A DNA stretch of 64,000 nucleotides, taken from positions 62,001 through 126,000 of the forward strand of contig JBOGVZ010000046.1 in NCBI GenBank assembly GCA_050692985.1, given 5' to 3'. The notes beneath the pieces are model-generated. The model did not search any database, was not told the origin of the DNA, and saw nothing but the letters and a program-made list of their open reading frames with translations. This document shows positions 15,930 to 23,383 of the stretch, piece by piece; position 1 is the first letter of the stretch, and each line of letters starts with the position of its first letter. The stretch comes from JBOGVZ01 sp050692985 (lineage in GTDB: Bacteria; Actinomycetota; UBA4738; CALAEC01). A program made the translations under genes and the position numbers.

Positions 15930-16952
15930 TCATGAACCACATCGGAGCACGACCAGGCATCCTTGAGCGCCGGGCTGCGGCTGGGGCGGAGGCCCCGCCG
16001 CTCCGAGCTCGAGGGTCCCCCGGACCCGGTCGTCCATCAGCGGCCGGAACCTCCGGGCGTCCCCCCGCATCTGCCGCCAGGCGTGGGCATGGGCCCCCTC
16101 GACCGAGGTGATCCCCGCTCCCAGCATGGCCCGGCGGACCAGGTACTCCACCATGAACGAATGTCCCAGGGCCACGCTCTCGTACGCCAGGCTCTCCTCG
16201 TCGGAGGCATAGGAGGAGACCCGCCGGGGCCCGGCCGTGTCCGAGAACCCCGCCGCGTAGCACGACGCGAAGGCCAGCCACAGCGGTCCCGTGGCGCCCT
16301 CGAGGGCCCGGGCCAGCTCGCCGTCGAGGAGCAGGCGACCGTCGGACCCGACGATGGCCTCGTCCACGTCCTCCCCGTCCCCATCGGGATCGCCGGAGAC
16401 CTGCCGCACGTGGCCGGCGTAGAAGAAGGCCCCCACGGTCCCCGGCCGGCTGCGGCGGGCCAGCCACTCGGCGGACCACAGGATCGAGTCTCTGGTGGCC
16501 TCCCCGTTGAGCAGGAACACGATCCGGCCGAACCCCATCCGGACCAGGGCGCGCCGGACCAGCCGGGCGTCGGCCACCGCCGCGGTCAGGTCGCCGTCCT
16601 CTCCGGGGTAGTCGTTGATCCCCACGATCACCGCGATGCGGTCCCCCCGGAGCGTGGCCGTGCCCGGCAGGCGGACGCCGCCTCCCGCGCCTCCGGCCGG
16701 CAGCTCGGGCGGCGGAGGCGGCTCGGCCTCCACCGGCCCGGCCGCGCCGTGGCGCCCCTTCCCGTGGCGCCGCCCCCCGGAGCCGTGCTCTCCTGCCCCC
16801 TGGGTCTCGTCGGGGGCCGCCTCGGGGACCGCCTGGGACACGGCCTGGTCGAGCGGAACGGGATCTGGGCGCTCCACCCGGTCGCCACAGGCCGACAGCG
16901 CCAGGACCACCGGCAGGGCCAGGGAGACGGCTCGGGACGGCAACCCCATCAT
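15930..16952 (-). CDS. Lipoprotein with caspase-like (peptidase C14) domain
   Basis: About 340 residues. The N-terminus carries a lipoprotein signal (LALPVVLALSAC), then a 90-residue Pro/Gly/His-rich linker and a caspase-fold domain starting RIAVIVGINDYPGEDGDL. The catalytic His is in AFFYAGHVRQ and the catalytic Cys in AFASCYAAGF, the expected His-Cys dyad of metacaspase-like proteases. It would be a surface-tethered cysteine protease. The start is ATG at 16952 or 16949, neither with a good ribosome binding site. It is divergent from padR, with about 160 bp between the start codons. Its place beside a sortase-anchored protein suggests processing of surface proteins, but that is a guess. Confidence 0.78.
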   Translation of the reverse strand: MMGLPSRAVSLALPVVLALSACGDRVERPDPVPLDQAVSQAVPEAAPDETQGAGEHGSGGRRHGKGRHGAAGPVEAEPPPPPELPAGGAGGGVRLPGTATLRGDRIAVIVGINDYPGEDGDLTAAVADARLVRRALVRMGFGRIVFLLNGEATRDSILWSAEWLARRSRPGTVGAFFYAGHVRQVSGDPDGDGEDVDEAIVGSDGRLLLDGELARALEGATGPLWLAFASCYAAGFSDTAGPRRVSSYASDEESLAYESVALGHSFMVEYLVRRAMLGAGITSVEGAHAHAWRQMRGDARRFRPLMDDRVRGTLELGAAGPPPQPQPGAQGCLVVLRCGS

Positions 16953-17030
16953 GATGAGGGGTTCGCCGCGGGTCGGGAGAGTCCTGCGCGTTCCCGCCCA
17001 TCGCGGGCGCCCTGCGGCCGCTGGAGCCGC

Positions 17031-17090
17031 TTGACAGGGGACCCCCCCGGCCGCGTAGTATGCCGGGGTGATATATCGGCTCGATATATC
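17031..17090 (+). promoter_or_regulatory. padR-ino1 promoter with PadR operator
   Basis: TTGACA at 17031-17036 and TAGTAT at 17056-17061 (19-bp spacer) form a promoter. A perfect 9-3-9 inverted repeat GATATATCG-GCT-CGATATATC lies at 17070-17090, right at the predicted transcription start. AT-rich palindromes of this type are typical PadR sites, so the repressor probably blocks its own operon. The ribosome binding site GGAGGAGG follows at 17105-17112. Confidence 0.7.
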
Positions 17091-17116
17091 GGCCTGATAC
17101 ATCCTGGAGGAGGAAC

Positions 17117-17701
17117 GTGCTGGATCTCGCCATCTTGGGGCTGCTCAAGGAGCGCTCCATGCACGGCTACGAGCTGAAGAAGCGGCTGTCCGACACCCTG
17201 GGGCCGCTGTTCCCGGTGTCCTACGGCGCCCTGTACCCGGCGCTCAAGCGCCTCAACTCCGAGGGCGCCGTCGAGGAGGTCTTCCCCAAGACGGAGGTCC
17301 GCCGGCGCAAGAACGTCTACCGGGTGACCGACGAGGGGGAGCGCAGGTTCGCCTCGCTCGTGGAGTCGTTCGGCGACCGGGAGGGCGCCGTGGACGACAA
17401 CGGCTTCCGGGTTCGGCTGGCCTTCTTCCGCCACATGAAGCCCGAGACCAGGCTCGGCGTGCTCGAGCGCCGCCGGGCCGCCCTGACCGAGCGGTTGGCG
17501 GAGATCACCCACCGCCTGGCCGCCTACCGGGAGCGCGTGGACGCCTACACGCTCTCGCTGATGCGCCACGGGGTGGACTCCACCGAGCGAGACATCCTGT
17601 GGGTCGATGACCTGATCAAGGCGGAGCGACGGGCCGCCGGCAAGCCGCGCCGCGCGCGCAAGGCCGCCGTCTCCCACTCACAGAAGGGAGCCAGCTCATG
17701 A
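17117..17701 (+). CDS. PadR family transcriptional regulator
   Basis: A 194-residue regulator. Residues 1-75 form the PadR winged helix (LDLAILGLLKERSMHGYELK, then FPVSYGALYPALKRLNSEGA and YRVTDEGER), and the C-terminal half is the helical dimerisation domain (PF10400 type), ending in a Lys/Arg-rich tail. The GTG at 17117 follows GGAGGAGG at a good distance. Its stop overlaps the ino1 start by 4 bp, so regulator and inositol-phosphate synthase are made together. With the operator at 17070-17090 this suggests autoregulated control of ino1. What ligand or signal the protein senses is not evident. Confidence 0.9.
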   Translation: MLDLAILGLLKERSMHGYELKKRLSDTLGPLFPVSYGALYPALKRLNSEGAVEEVFPKTEVRRRKNVYRVTDEGERRFASLVESFGDREGAVDDNGFRVRLAFFRHMKPETRLGVLERRRAALTERLAEITHRLAAYRERVDAYTLSLMRHGVDSTERDILWVDDLIKAERRAAGKPRRARKAAVSHSQKGASS

Positions 17702-18822
17702 CAAAGGTTCGCCTGGCCATCGTCGGGGTGGGGAACTGCGCGTCCTCGCTGCTGCAAGGCCTGCACTTCTACCGGGACGCAGACCCCGCCGAGCACGTCC
17801 CCGGCCTGATGCACGTCACGCTGGGCGACTACCACGTCTCCGACGTGGAGGTCGTGGCGGCGTTCGACGTGGACGGGAAGAAGGTCGGCAAGGACGTGGC
17901 CGAGGCGATCTTCACCGAGCCCAACAACACGATCCAGTTCTCCGACGTCCCCCCGACGGGGGTCGAGGTGCTCCGGGGCCCCACGTTCGACGGCTTGGGC
18001 CGGTACTACCGGGAGGCCATCGACGAGTCCGACGCCGAGCCCGTGGACGTGGCCGCCGCCCTCCGGGAGGCCGGGGCAGACGTGGTGGTGAACTACCTCC
18101 CCGTCGGCAGCGAGCAGGCCACCCGCCACTACGCGCGGGCGGCGCTCGACGCCGGGTGCGGGTTCGTCAACTGCATCCCGGTGTTCATCGCCTCGGACCG
18201 GACCTGGGCCCGGGCCTTCGCCGACGCGGGGGTGCCGATCGTGGGCGACGACATCAAGGCCCAGGTGGGGGCCACGATCGTCCACCGGGTGCTGGCCAGG
18301 CTGTTCGAGGACCGGGGCGTGGTCCTGGACCACACCTCCCAGCTCAACTTCGGCGGGAACATGGACTTCAAGAACATGCTGGAGGGGGAGCGCCTGACCT
18401 CGAAGAAGATCTCCAAGACCCAGGCGGTGACGTCCCAGCTCCGAGACGGCATCGACCCGCAGAACATCCACATCGGTCCGTCGGACCACGTGCCGTGGCT
18501 GAAGGACCGCAAGTGGGCCCACATCCGGCTGGAGGGCCGGGAGTTCGGCGACATCCCCATGAGCCTGGAGCTGAAGCTCGAGGTGTGGGACTCGCCGAAC
18601 TCGGCAGGGATCGTGATCGACGCCGTCCGATCCGCCCGGGTGGCCATGGACCGCCACATCGGCGGCCCGCTGATCGGGCCCAGCGCCTACTTCATGAAGT
18701 CGCCCCCGGTCCAGTTCTCGGACGACGCGGCCCGAGAGATGGTGGAGGCGTTCATCCTGGGCAACGGGGACTCCAAGGACGCGGACTGGACGGCGTTCTT
18801 CGACGCCCAGCCACAGCAGTAG
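17698..18822 (+). CDS. ino1: Inositol-3-phosphate synthase
   Basis: A 374-residue enzyme closely resembling mycobacterial Ino1. It converts glucose 6-phosphate to 1D-myo-inositol 3-phosphate using NAD, supplying phosphatidylinositol, mycothiol and related glycolipids. The NAD-binding motif LAIVGVGNCASSLLQG is at the N-terminus. Conserved catalytic segments VVNYLPVGSEQATR, GDDIKAQVGATI, NFGGNMDFKN and SKKISKTQAV are all present. Length is that of the short actinobacterial type. It is the second gene of the padR operon (ATGA overlap). Confidence 0.95.
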   Translation: MTKVRLAIVGVGNCASSLLQGLHFYRDADPAEHVPGLMHVTLGDYHVSDVEVVAAFDVDGKKVGKDVAEAIFTEPNNTIQFSDVPPTGVEVLRGPTFDGLGRYYREAIDESDAEPVDVAAALREAGADVVVNYLPVGSEQATRHYARAALDAGCGFVNCIPVFIASDRTWARAFADAGVPIVGDDIKAQVGATIVHRVLARLFEDRGVVLDHTSQLNFGGNMDFKNMLEGERLTSKKISKTQAVTSQLRDGIDPQNIHIGPSDHVPWLKDRKWAHIRLEGREFGDIPMSLELKLEVWDSPNSAGIVIDAVRSARVAMDRHIGGPLIGPSAYFMKSPPVQFSDDAAREMVEAFILGNGDSKDADWTAFFDAQPQQ

Positions 18823-18857
18823 CGGTCCCGGCGGGCCCCGCCCGCCCGGGCGCGCGA

Positions 18858-18863
18858 TAGAGT
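18858..18863 (+). promoter_or_regulatory. -10 box (TAGAGT) of a leaderless promoter for the MFS gene
   Basis: TAGAGT ends exactly 6 nt before GTG at 18870 and no ribosome binding site is present, so transcription should start at the start codon itself. Confidence 0.5.
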
Positions 18864-18869
18864 CCCAGC

Positions 18870-20366
18870 GTGGCCAGCCGTCCCCTCCGAGGCGGGCTCC
18901 GGGACGTTCGAGATCTCCTGCTCTACAATCCTCGGTTCCCCCGGCTGCTCGGAACCCAGCTCCTGTCCCAGGCCGCCGACGGCCTGTACCAGATCGCCCT
19001 GGCCTCGGTGCTGATCTTCGGGCTGGAGGCGGCCAGCACCCCGGCCCAGGTCACCAAGGTCCTGGCGGTCACCTACGTGCCGTTCTCCCTGGTGGGCCCG
19101 CTCACCGGCCCGTTCATCGACCGGTTCTCCCGGCGGTCGATCCTGGTGGGCGCCGGGATCGTCCGGGCCACGCTGACGATCCTGATGATCCCGGCGACGG
19201 GTTGGGGGGAGGGATGGCTCCTGGGGCTGGCGGTGGCCACCGTGTCGGTGAACCGCTTCTTCCACTCGACGAAGAACGCCGTGCTCCCCACGCTCGTGGA
19301 GACCGACCAGTACCTGCTGGCGAACGCCATCAGCTCCACGTCCGGCATGGTGGTCGCCCTGGCCGGGGCGGTGATCGGGGGACCGCTGACGGAGGTCTTC
19401 TCTCCCCGGGTCCCGATCGCCGTGGCCACCGTGTGCACGATCGCCTCGGCGGCGATCGCCACCACCCTCCGCCTGGCCCGGGGCGAGAAGCGGGGGCTGG
19501 CCGGGGTCGCCTCGGAGATCCGGGAGAACCTCCGGGACGTGGCCGACGGTCTCCGGGTCCTCCAGCGAACCCCGCGGGCGACCTACGGCGTGTTCTCGAC
19601 GTGGACCACCCGCGGCCTGCACGGGTTCATCCTCCTGGCCGCGTTGGTCGTGGGCCGGTCCCGGTTCGACATCGGGCCCGGTGGCTTCTCGTTGGTGCTC
19701 GCCCTGGCGGCGCTGGGAGGGTTCGTGGGGGCGGTCCTGGTCCCGCTGGTGGCTCGCCGGGTGGGACGAACGGCCGTGGCGCCCTGGTCCTTCGCCGTGG
19801 CCGGAGCGGCCACGATGGTGGGCGGGCCGGCCCCGGCCTGGCCGGCCCTGCTGGCCGCGGTAGCCATCGCCGGTGGGGCCATGCAGGCCACGAAGATCGC
19901 CTCTGAGACCATGATCCAGCGCGGCATCCCCGACCGGTACCGAGGCCGGGCCTTCGCCGTGTACGACCTCGGCTACAACGGGGTGTTCGTCCTGGCCGCG
20001 CTGGTGGCCACCCTGGCCCGCCCGGCGCTGCGGGACCTGGGGATCATCTTCCTCACCGCGTTCCTGTACTTCGCCGGCTCGGCGCTGCTGGTGGCGTGGC
20101 GGCGGCGCCTTCTGGCGGAGATCGAGGTCCGCGCCTACGCCGGGGGGCGGGCCGACGAGGCCCCCCGGGAGGTCGTGTGGGACGGCATCCCCATCGACGT
20201 GGCCGAGACCGAGCGCTCCTGGCACGAGGAGCGTGATGGCCGGCGGCTGCTGTGCTTCCGGCTCCGGCTGGCCGACGGCCGCCGCATCGAGATCTCCCGG
20301 GACGGCGAGTGGCGGCTCGACCGCGTCCTGGTGAAGGGCGCCGGATCCCCGAGCGGCGGCGGCTAG
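18870..20366 (+). CDS. MFS transporter
   Basis: A 498-residue membrane protein with about twelve hydrophobic segments and the MFS motif-A-like loop GPFIDRFSRRSILV after helix 2. Residues 1-20 are cytoplasmic. About 80 residues after the last helix form a soluble tail with a beta-rich pattern (REVVWDGIPIDVAETERSW, LRLADGRRIEIS), uncommon in MFS proteins. The family exports drugs or metabolites by proton antiport. The substrate is unknown. GTG start, leaderless promoter. Its stop TAG shares the bases CTAG with the stop of the convergent sodX gene. Confidence 0.85.
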   Translation: MASRPLRGGLRDVRDLLLYNPRFPRLLGTQLLSQAADGLYQIALASVLIFGLEAASTPAQVTKVLAVTYVPFSLVGPLTGPFIDRFSRRSILVGAGIVRATLTILMIPATGWGEGWLLGLAVATVSVNRFFHSTKNAVLPTLVETDQYLLANAISSTSGMVVALAGAVIGGPLTEVFSPRVPIAVATVCTIASAAIATTLRLARGEKRGLAGVASEIRENLRDVADGLRVLQRTPRATYGVFSTWTTRGLHGFILLAALVVGRSRFDIGPGGFSLVLALAALGGFVGAVLVPLVARRVGRTAVAPWSFAVAGAATMVGGPAPAWPALLAAVAIAGGAMQATKIASETMIQRGIPDRYRGRAFAVYDLGYNGVFVLAALVATLARPALRDLGIIFLTAFLYFAGSALLVAWRRRLLAEIEVRAYAGGRADEAPREVVWDGIPIDVAETERSWHEERDGRRLLCFRLRLADGRRIEISRDGEWRLDRVLVKGAGSPSGGG

Positions 20367-20743
20367 AGCCGGGCGGGGCGGGGCCAGTAACGGGCCACCA
20401 CCACGCCGGCGATCCGGTCCCCGGCCACGGGCCCGAAGCTGCGGCCGTCCGTGCTCCGAGCGGGATCGTCCCCCAAGACCAGGTACTCCCCGGATCCCAG
20501 GGCGCCCTCCCCCGGCAACCCGGCCACTCGCTTCACCACCTCGATCCCCAGCTCGGGGCGGCGGATCACCACGAGATCCCCCAGGCGGATCCGCCGGGGC
20601 CGCACGGCCACCAGCCAGTCGCCCGGCGCCAGCGTCGGCCGCATGCTGTCCCCGGCCACCTCCACCCGGAACGGCCCGGCCCACCTGGCCACGGCCCACG
20701 CAGCGGCCACGATCCCCACGACCCACGCCAGGCGCCGCCCCAC
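20363..20743 (-). CDS. sodX: Nickel-type superoxide dismutase maturation protease (S26 signal-peptidase family)
   Basis: A 126-residue protease: one N-terminal transmembrane helix (LAWVVGIVAAAWAVARW), catalytic Ser in EVAGDSMRPTL, and catalytic Lys in IEVVKRVAGLPGE. The closing signature is YLVLGDDPARSTDGRSFGPV. It is much shorter than housekeeping signal peptidase I and lies divergently next to sodN, the arrangement known for the protease that removes the NiSOD leader so that His1 can bind nickel. The start GTG at 20743 is fixed by a TACGCT box 6 nt upstream. A longer open frame to 20818 would overlap sodN and is rejected. Confidence 0.88.
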   Translation of the reverse strand: MGRRLAWVVGIVAAAWAVARWAGPFRVEVAGDSMRPTLAPGDWLVAVRPRRIRLGDLVVIRRPELGIEVVKRVAGLPGEGALGSGEYLVLGDDPARSTDGRSFGPVAGDRIAGVVVARYWPRPARL

Positions 20744-20749
20744 CGGCCG

Positions 20750-20755
20750 AGCGTA
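20750..20755 (-). promoter_or_regulatory. -10 box (TACGCT) of leaderless sodX promoter
   Basis: On the minus strand TACGCT ends 6 nt before GTG at 20743, with no ribosome binding site. The sodN start lies only 76 bp away on the other strand, so the two promoters share a short divergent control region. Confidence 0.5.
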
Positions 20756-20819
20756 CCGGCTACCAGGTTCCCGCGCCCGGGTGGTAGCGTGATCGGGAAC
20801 CGTGTCGAAAGGAGGCACC

Positions 20820-21242
20820 GTGCGGATGCTGTCGATGCTCCTTCGCCCCGGGCGCGTCGTCCACGCCCACTGCGACCTGCCCTGCGGGGTCTACGACCCG
20901 GCCCAGGCCCGCATCGAGGCCGAGTCCGTGAAGGCCATCCAGGAGCGCTACCAGGACGCCCAGAACCAGAAGAAGCCGACCGAGTCCACCGACGAGTACC
21001 GGCAGCGCGCCATCCTGATCAAGGAGGAGCGGGCCGATCTGGTGAAGCACCACCTGTGGGTGCTGTGGACCGACTACTTCAAGCCCGAGCACCTCGAGAA
21101 GCACTCCGACCTGCACGACACGTTCTGGAAGGCCACCAAGCTGGCCGGCGACGCCAAGAAGGCCCAGGACCCGGCGCAGGGACAGGAGCTGCTGGACGCG
21201 ATCGCCCAGATCGACAAGATCTTCTGGGACACGAAGAAGTAG
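20820..21242 (+). CDS. sodN: Nickel superoxide dismutase
   Basis: A 140-residue precursor. The leader VRMLSMLLRPGRVVHA is followed by HCDLPCGVYDPAQ, the nickel-hook motif (His1, Cys2, Cys6 of the mature enzyme). The rest is helical (ARIEAESVKAIQERYQDA, VKHHLWVLWTDYFKPEH, IAQIDKIFWDTKK) and strongly resembles Streptomyces SodN. The enzyme dismutates superoxide in the cytoplasm. GTG at 20820 is chosen because AAAGGAGG at 20808-20814 is well placed; ATG at 20826 is the alternative. The maturation protease is encoded divergently. Confidence 0.96.
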   Translation: MRMLSMLLRPGRVVHAHCDLPCGVYDPAQARIEAESVKAIQERYQDAQNQKKPTESTDEYRQRAILIKEERADLVKHHLWVLWTDYFKPEHLEKHSDLHDTFWKATKLAGDAKKAQDPAQGQELLDAIAQIDKIFWDTKK

Positions 21243-21280
21243 GCCCGGGCCGATCCACCGAGTGGCGGATGGGCCGGGCC
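21242..21280. terminator. Imperfect long hairpin between convergent sodN and KGG genes
   Basis: GGCCCGGGCCGATCCAC at 21242-21258 pairs imperfectly with GTGGCGGATGGGCCGGGCC at 21262-21280. It lies between two converging genes and could end both transcripts. There is no T-tract. Confidence 0.4.
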
Positions 21281-21291
21281 GGCCCATCCGT

Positions 21292-21477
21292 CTACCGGGA
21301 CCCGCCCTTGCGGCCGATCGTCCGGTAGAAGTCCGCGCCGTAGCGCTTCTTGGTGGTCAGGCCGCCCTTCTTGCCGCCCTTGCGGCCGATCTTCTGGTAG
21401 AAGTCCGCGCCGTAGCGCTTCTTGGTGGTCAGGCCGCCCTTCCGGCCCGCATCGGCCCTGGTCATCCTGGCCTGCAC
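21292..21477 (-). CDS. KGG-repeat small basic protein
   Basis: A 61-residue, Lys/Arg/Gly-rich protein built of two near-identical copies of GRKGGLTTKKRYGADFY, each followed by IGRKGG. The DNA of the two copies is almost identical over about 45 bp, showing a recent duplication. Such motifs occur in stress-induced KGG-domain proteins (GsiB/YciG type), which are thought to be disordered and protective; the exact role is unknown. GTG at 21477 is chosen for GGGAGGTGAG upstream; ATG four codons later is possible. It lies convergent to sodN, consistent with but not proving a stress role. Confidence 0.72.
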   Translation of the reverse strand: MQARMTRADAGRKGGLTTKKRYGADFYQKIGRKGGKKGGLTTKKRYGADFYRTIGRKGGSR

Positions 21478-21623
21478 GCGTCTCACCTCCCTCGTCACGA
21501 TACCGAAGGGAGCCAAGCCCCTCCGTTCCTACGTTGTGCCCATCGTCGGGAGGTCGAAACCAGGAAGCACGGCCTTTCGGCGATCCTCGGCCGGAACGCT
21601 CAAAGAATCCCTCCCCACGGCCG

Positions 21624-22706
21624 ATGGAACAGGAGATGGATGTCGCCCCGCTCCTGCGCCACATGGTGGAGACCGGCGCCAGCGACCTGCACCTCAAGGT
21701 CGGGCTGCCGCCGGTCATCCGCGTCGACGGCACCCTCCACCACACCGACTTCCCCCGGCTGGAGCCGGAGGACACCGAGGCCGCCGCCACGGGCCTGCTG
21801 CCCGAGACCAAGGCCCAGGAGTTCCGCGACACGAACGAGGCCGACGTGGGATTCACGCTCGATCGTGGGAGCCGGTTCCGGGTCAACGTGTTCCGCCAGC
21901 GCGGGCTGGTGGGGCTGGCCATCCGCCGGGTCCGGTCGGTCATCCCGAGCTTCGAGGAGCTGATGCTCCCCCGGGCCGCGGCCGACCTGGCCGAGGAGCT
22001 GCGCGGCCTGGTGCTGGTGACGGGGCCGGCGGGAACCGGCAAGACCACCACGATCGCGGCCATGATCGGGTGGATCAACGCCCGCCGCAGCGCCCACATC
22101 ATCACGATCGAAGACCCCATCGAGGTCGTGCACGAGGACCGGCGCTCGCTCATCGATCAGCGAGAGGTCGGGCTGGACACTGCCTCCTACGGGGCGGCCT
22201 TGCGCTTCGCCGTGCGCCAGGACCCCGACGTGGTATTCATCGGCGAGATCCGCGACATGGAGACGGCCGAGGCGGCCATCCAGGCGGCCGAGACCGGCCA
22301 CCTGGTCATCTCCACGCTCCACACGCTCGACGCCACGGAGACCGTGAACCGGCTGATCGACCTGTTCCCCGCCACGATGCAGCGCCAGGCCCGCGTGTCG
22401 CTGGCCGCCAGCCTGCGTGGGGTGCTGTCCCAGCGCCTGGTGCCCCGGGCCGACGGGAGCGGCCGGATCCCGGCCGTGGAGGTGCTGATCAACACCGGCC
22501 GGGTGGCCGAGCGGATCCTGGACCCCGAGCAGACCTCCACGATCCCCGATGTGATCGCCGAGGGAACCTTCTACGGGATGCAGACGTTCGACCAGGCCCT
22601 GGCCGAGCTGGTCCGCAGCGGCATGGTCTCGGTGGAGGAAGCCGCAGACCACGCCTCCAGCCGGCACGACTTCATGCTCACGCTCAAGCAGACCCAGCTG
22701 GCGTAG
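21624..22706 (+). CDS. pilT: PilT-type twitching motility ATPase
   Basis: A 360-residue hexameric retraction ATPase. The N-terminal PAS-like domain begins APLLRHMVETGASDLHLKVG. Walker A is GPAGTGKTTT (near 140), the Asp box is ITIEDPIEVVHED, Walker B DPDVVFIGEIRD and the His box GHLVISTLHT. It would power type IV pilus retraction on the inner membrane. No other pilus genes are adjacent, which is unusual. The TadE-like gene at 29398 is distant and unrelated. The start is either ATG 21624 or ATG 21636, neither with a clear ribosome binding site. The stop is followed within 8 bp by a tandem repeat. Confidence 0.93.
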   Translation: MEQEMDVAPLLRHMVETGASDLHLKVGLPPVIRVDGTLHHTDFPRLEPEDTEAAATGLLPETKAQEFRDTNEADVGFTLDRGSRFRVNVFRQRGLVGLAIRRVRSVIPSFEELMLPRAAADLAEELRGLVLVTGPAGTGKTTTIAAMIGWINARRSAHIITIEDPIEVVHEDRRSLIDQREVGLDTASYGAALRFAVRQDPDVVFIGEIRDMETAEAAIQAAETGHLVISTLHTLDATETVNRLIDLFPATMQRQARVSLAASLRGVLSQRLVPRADGSGRIPAVEVLINTGRVAERILDPEQTSTIPDVIAEGTFYGMQTFDQALAELVRSGMVSVEEAADHASSRHDFMLTLKQTQLA

Positions 22707-22713
22707 CGCGCTT

Positions 22714-23003
22714 CCGCTCGCCGTCCTTCCCGGTTCTTCGTCCGCTCAGGGCGAGCTCCCCCCCGGGCCCCCTCCTCCCTGGGGGGTCCGCTCGCCGTCC
22801 TTCCCGGTTCTTCGTCCGCTCAGGGCGAGCTCCCCCCCCGGGCCCCCTCCTCCCTGGGGGGTCCGCTCGCCGTCCTTCCCGGTTCTTCGTCCGCTCAGGG
22901 CGAGCTCCCCCCCCGGGCCCCCCTCCTCCCTGGGGGGTCCGCTCGCCGTCCTTCCTGGTTCTTCGTCCGCTCAGGGCGAGCTCCCCCCCCGGGCCCCCCG
23001 TTC
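22714..23003. repeat. 74-76 bp GC-rich tandem repeat, about four copies
   Basis: Units start at 22714, 22788, 22863 and 22939, each beginning CCGCTCGCCGTCCTTCC and ending in a C-run, GGGCC and CCTGGGGGG. Copies differ mainly in the length of the poly-C run (period 74, 75, 76). The last copy is cut short at about 23003 and contains the stop codon of the minus-strand gene at 22971. The core GGGCGAGCTCCCCCCCC also occurs singly at 1443-1459, again just after a minus-strand stop codon. There are no spacers, so it is not CRISPR. This accounts for the 264-bp gap between pilT and the next gene. Confidence 0.9.
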
Positions 23004-23357
23004 CGCCGCGGTGGCGGACCGCTCGAACGGGTGGCGCCGATACCCCCTGAACACCCACACCACCAGATAGGCCGGCAGGTACAGGGGTCCCAGGCGCTCG
23101 GACTGCCACACGTGGTGGAGCTCGTGGGCCAGCAGCGTTCCCTCCAGGGGCCGGTTCGACAGCACCACGTGCCCCAGGGTCACCGCGGTCCGGCGGAACA
23201 ACCGGATGAGCGGCAGGGTGCCCCACGAGGGCCCGTCGAACACGAGCACCCCGTGGGTCACCCTGGGCATCTGGAAGGCCAGCACGCCGAGAACCAGGCC
23301 GAGCAGCGTGTTCGGCAACGCCCACAGGTACCCGAGCGACCGCCCGAGATGGACCAT
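22971..23357 (-). CDS. Small membrane protein with HExxH motif
   Basis: A 128-residue protein with a hydrophobic N-terminal segment (about 10-30) and a second hydrophobic stretch near 93-103 (YLPAYLVVWVF). Between them lies LAHELHHVWQSERLG, a zinc-protease-like HExxH with a following Gln/Arg as in peptidase-like folds. The C-terminus is Gly/Ser-rich and its stop codon lies inside the 75-bp tandem repeat. I do not recognise a named family. Similar short HELxHxxQ membrane proteins exist but their function is not known to me. It is divergent from cca, with only 26 bp between starts. Confidence 0.65.
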   Translation of the reverse strand: MVHLGRSLGYLWALPNTLLGLVLGVLAFQMPRVTHGVLVFDGPSWGTLPLIRLFRRTAVTLGHVVLSNRPLEGTLLAHELHHVWQSERLGPLYLPAYLVVWVFRGYRRHPFERSATAAERGARGGSSP

Positions 23358-23371
23358 GCCGATCGCTAGAG

Positions 23372-23377
23372 TATCCT
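23372..23377 (+). promoter_or_regulatory. -10 box (TATCCT) of leaderless cca promoter
   Basis: TATCCT ends 6 nt before GTG at 23384. The 26-bp divergent gap also contains TACTCT on the minus strand, 10 nt before the ATG at 23357, so back-to-back promoters overlap. Confidence 0.45.
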
Positions 23378-23383
23378 TCCGGC

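Noticed and set aside
15836..15940. Upstream extension of the sortase substrate to 15940
   Set aside because: The extra 35 residues are not signal-like, whereas ATG 15835 has a strong ribosome binding site and begins a classic signal peptide.
20744..20818. N-terminal extension of sodX to 20818
   Set aside because: It would overlap the sodN start and promoter. TACGCT-N6-GTG at 20743 gives a better start and a normal protease length.
22714..23003. Regular repeats that might be a CRISPR array
   Set aside because: The units are directly adjacent with no unique spacers, the period drifts by one base through a poly-C run, and no cas gene is near.
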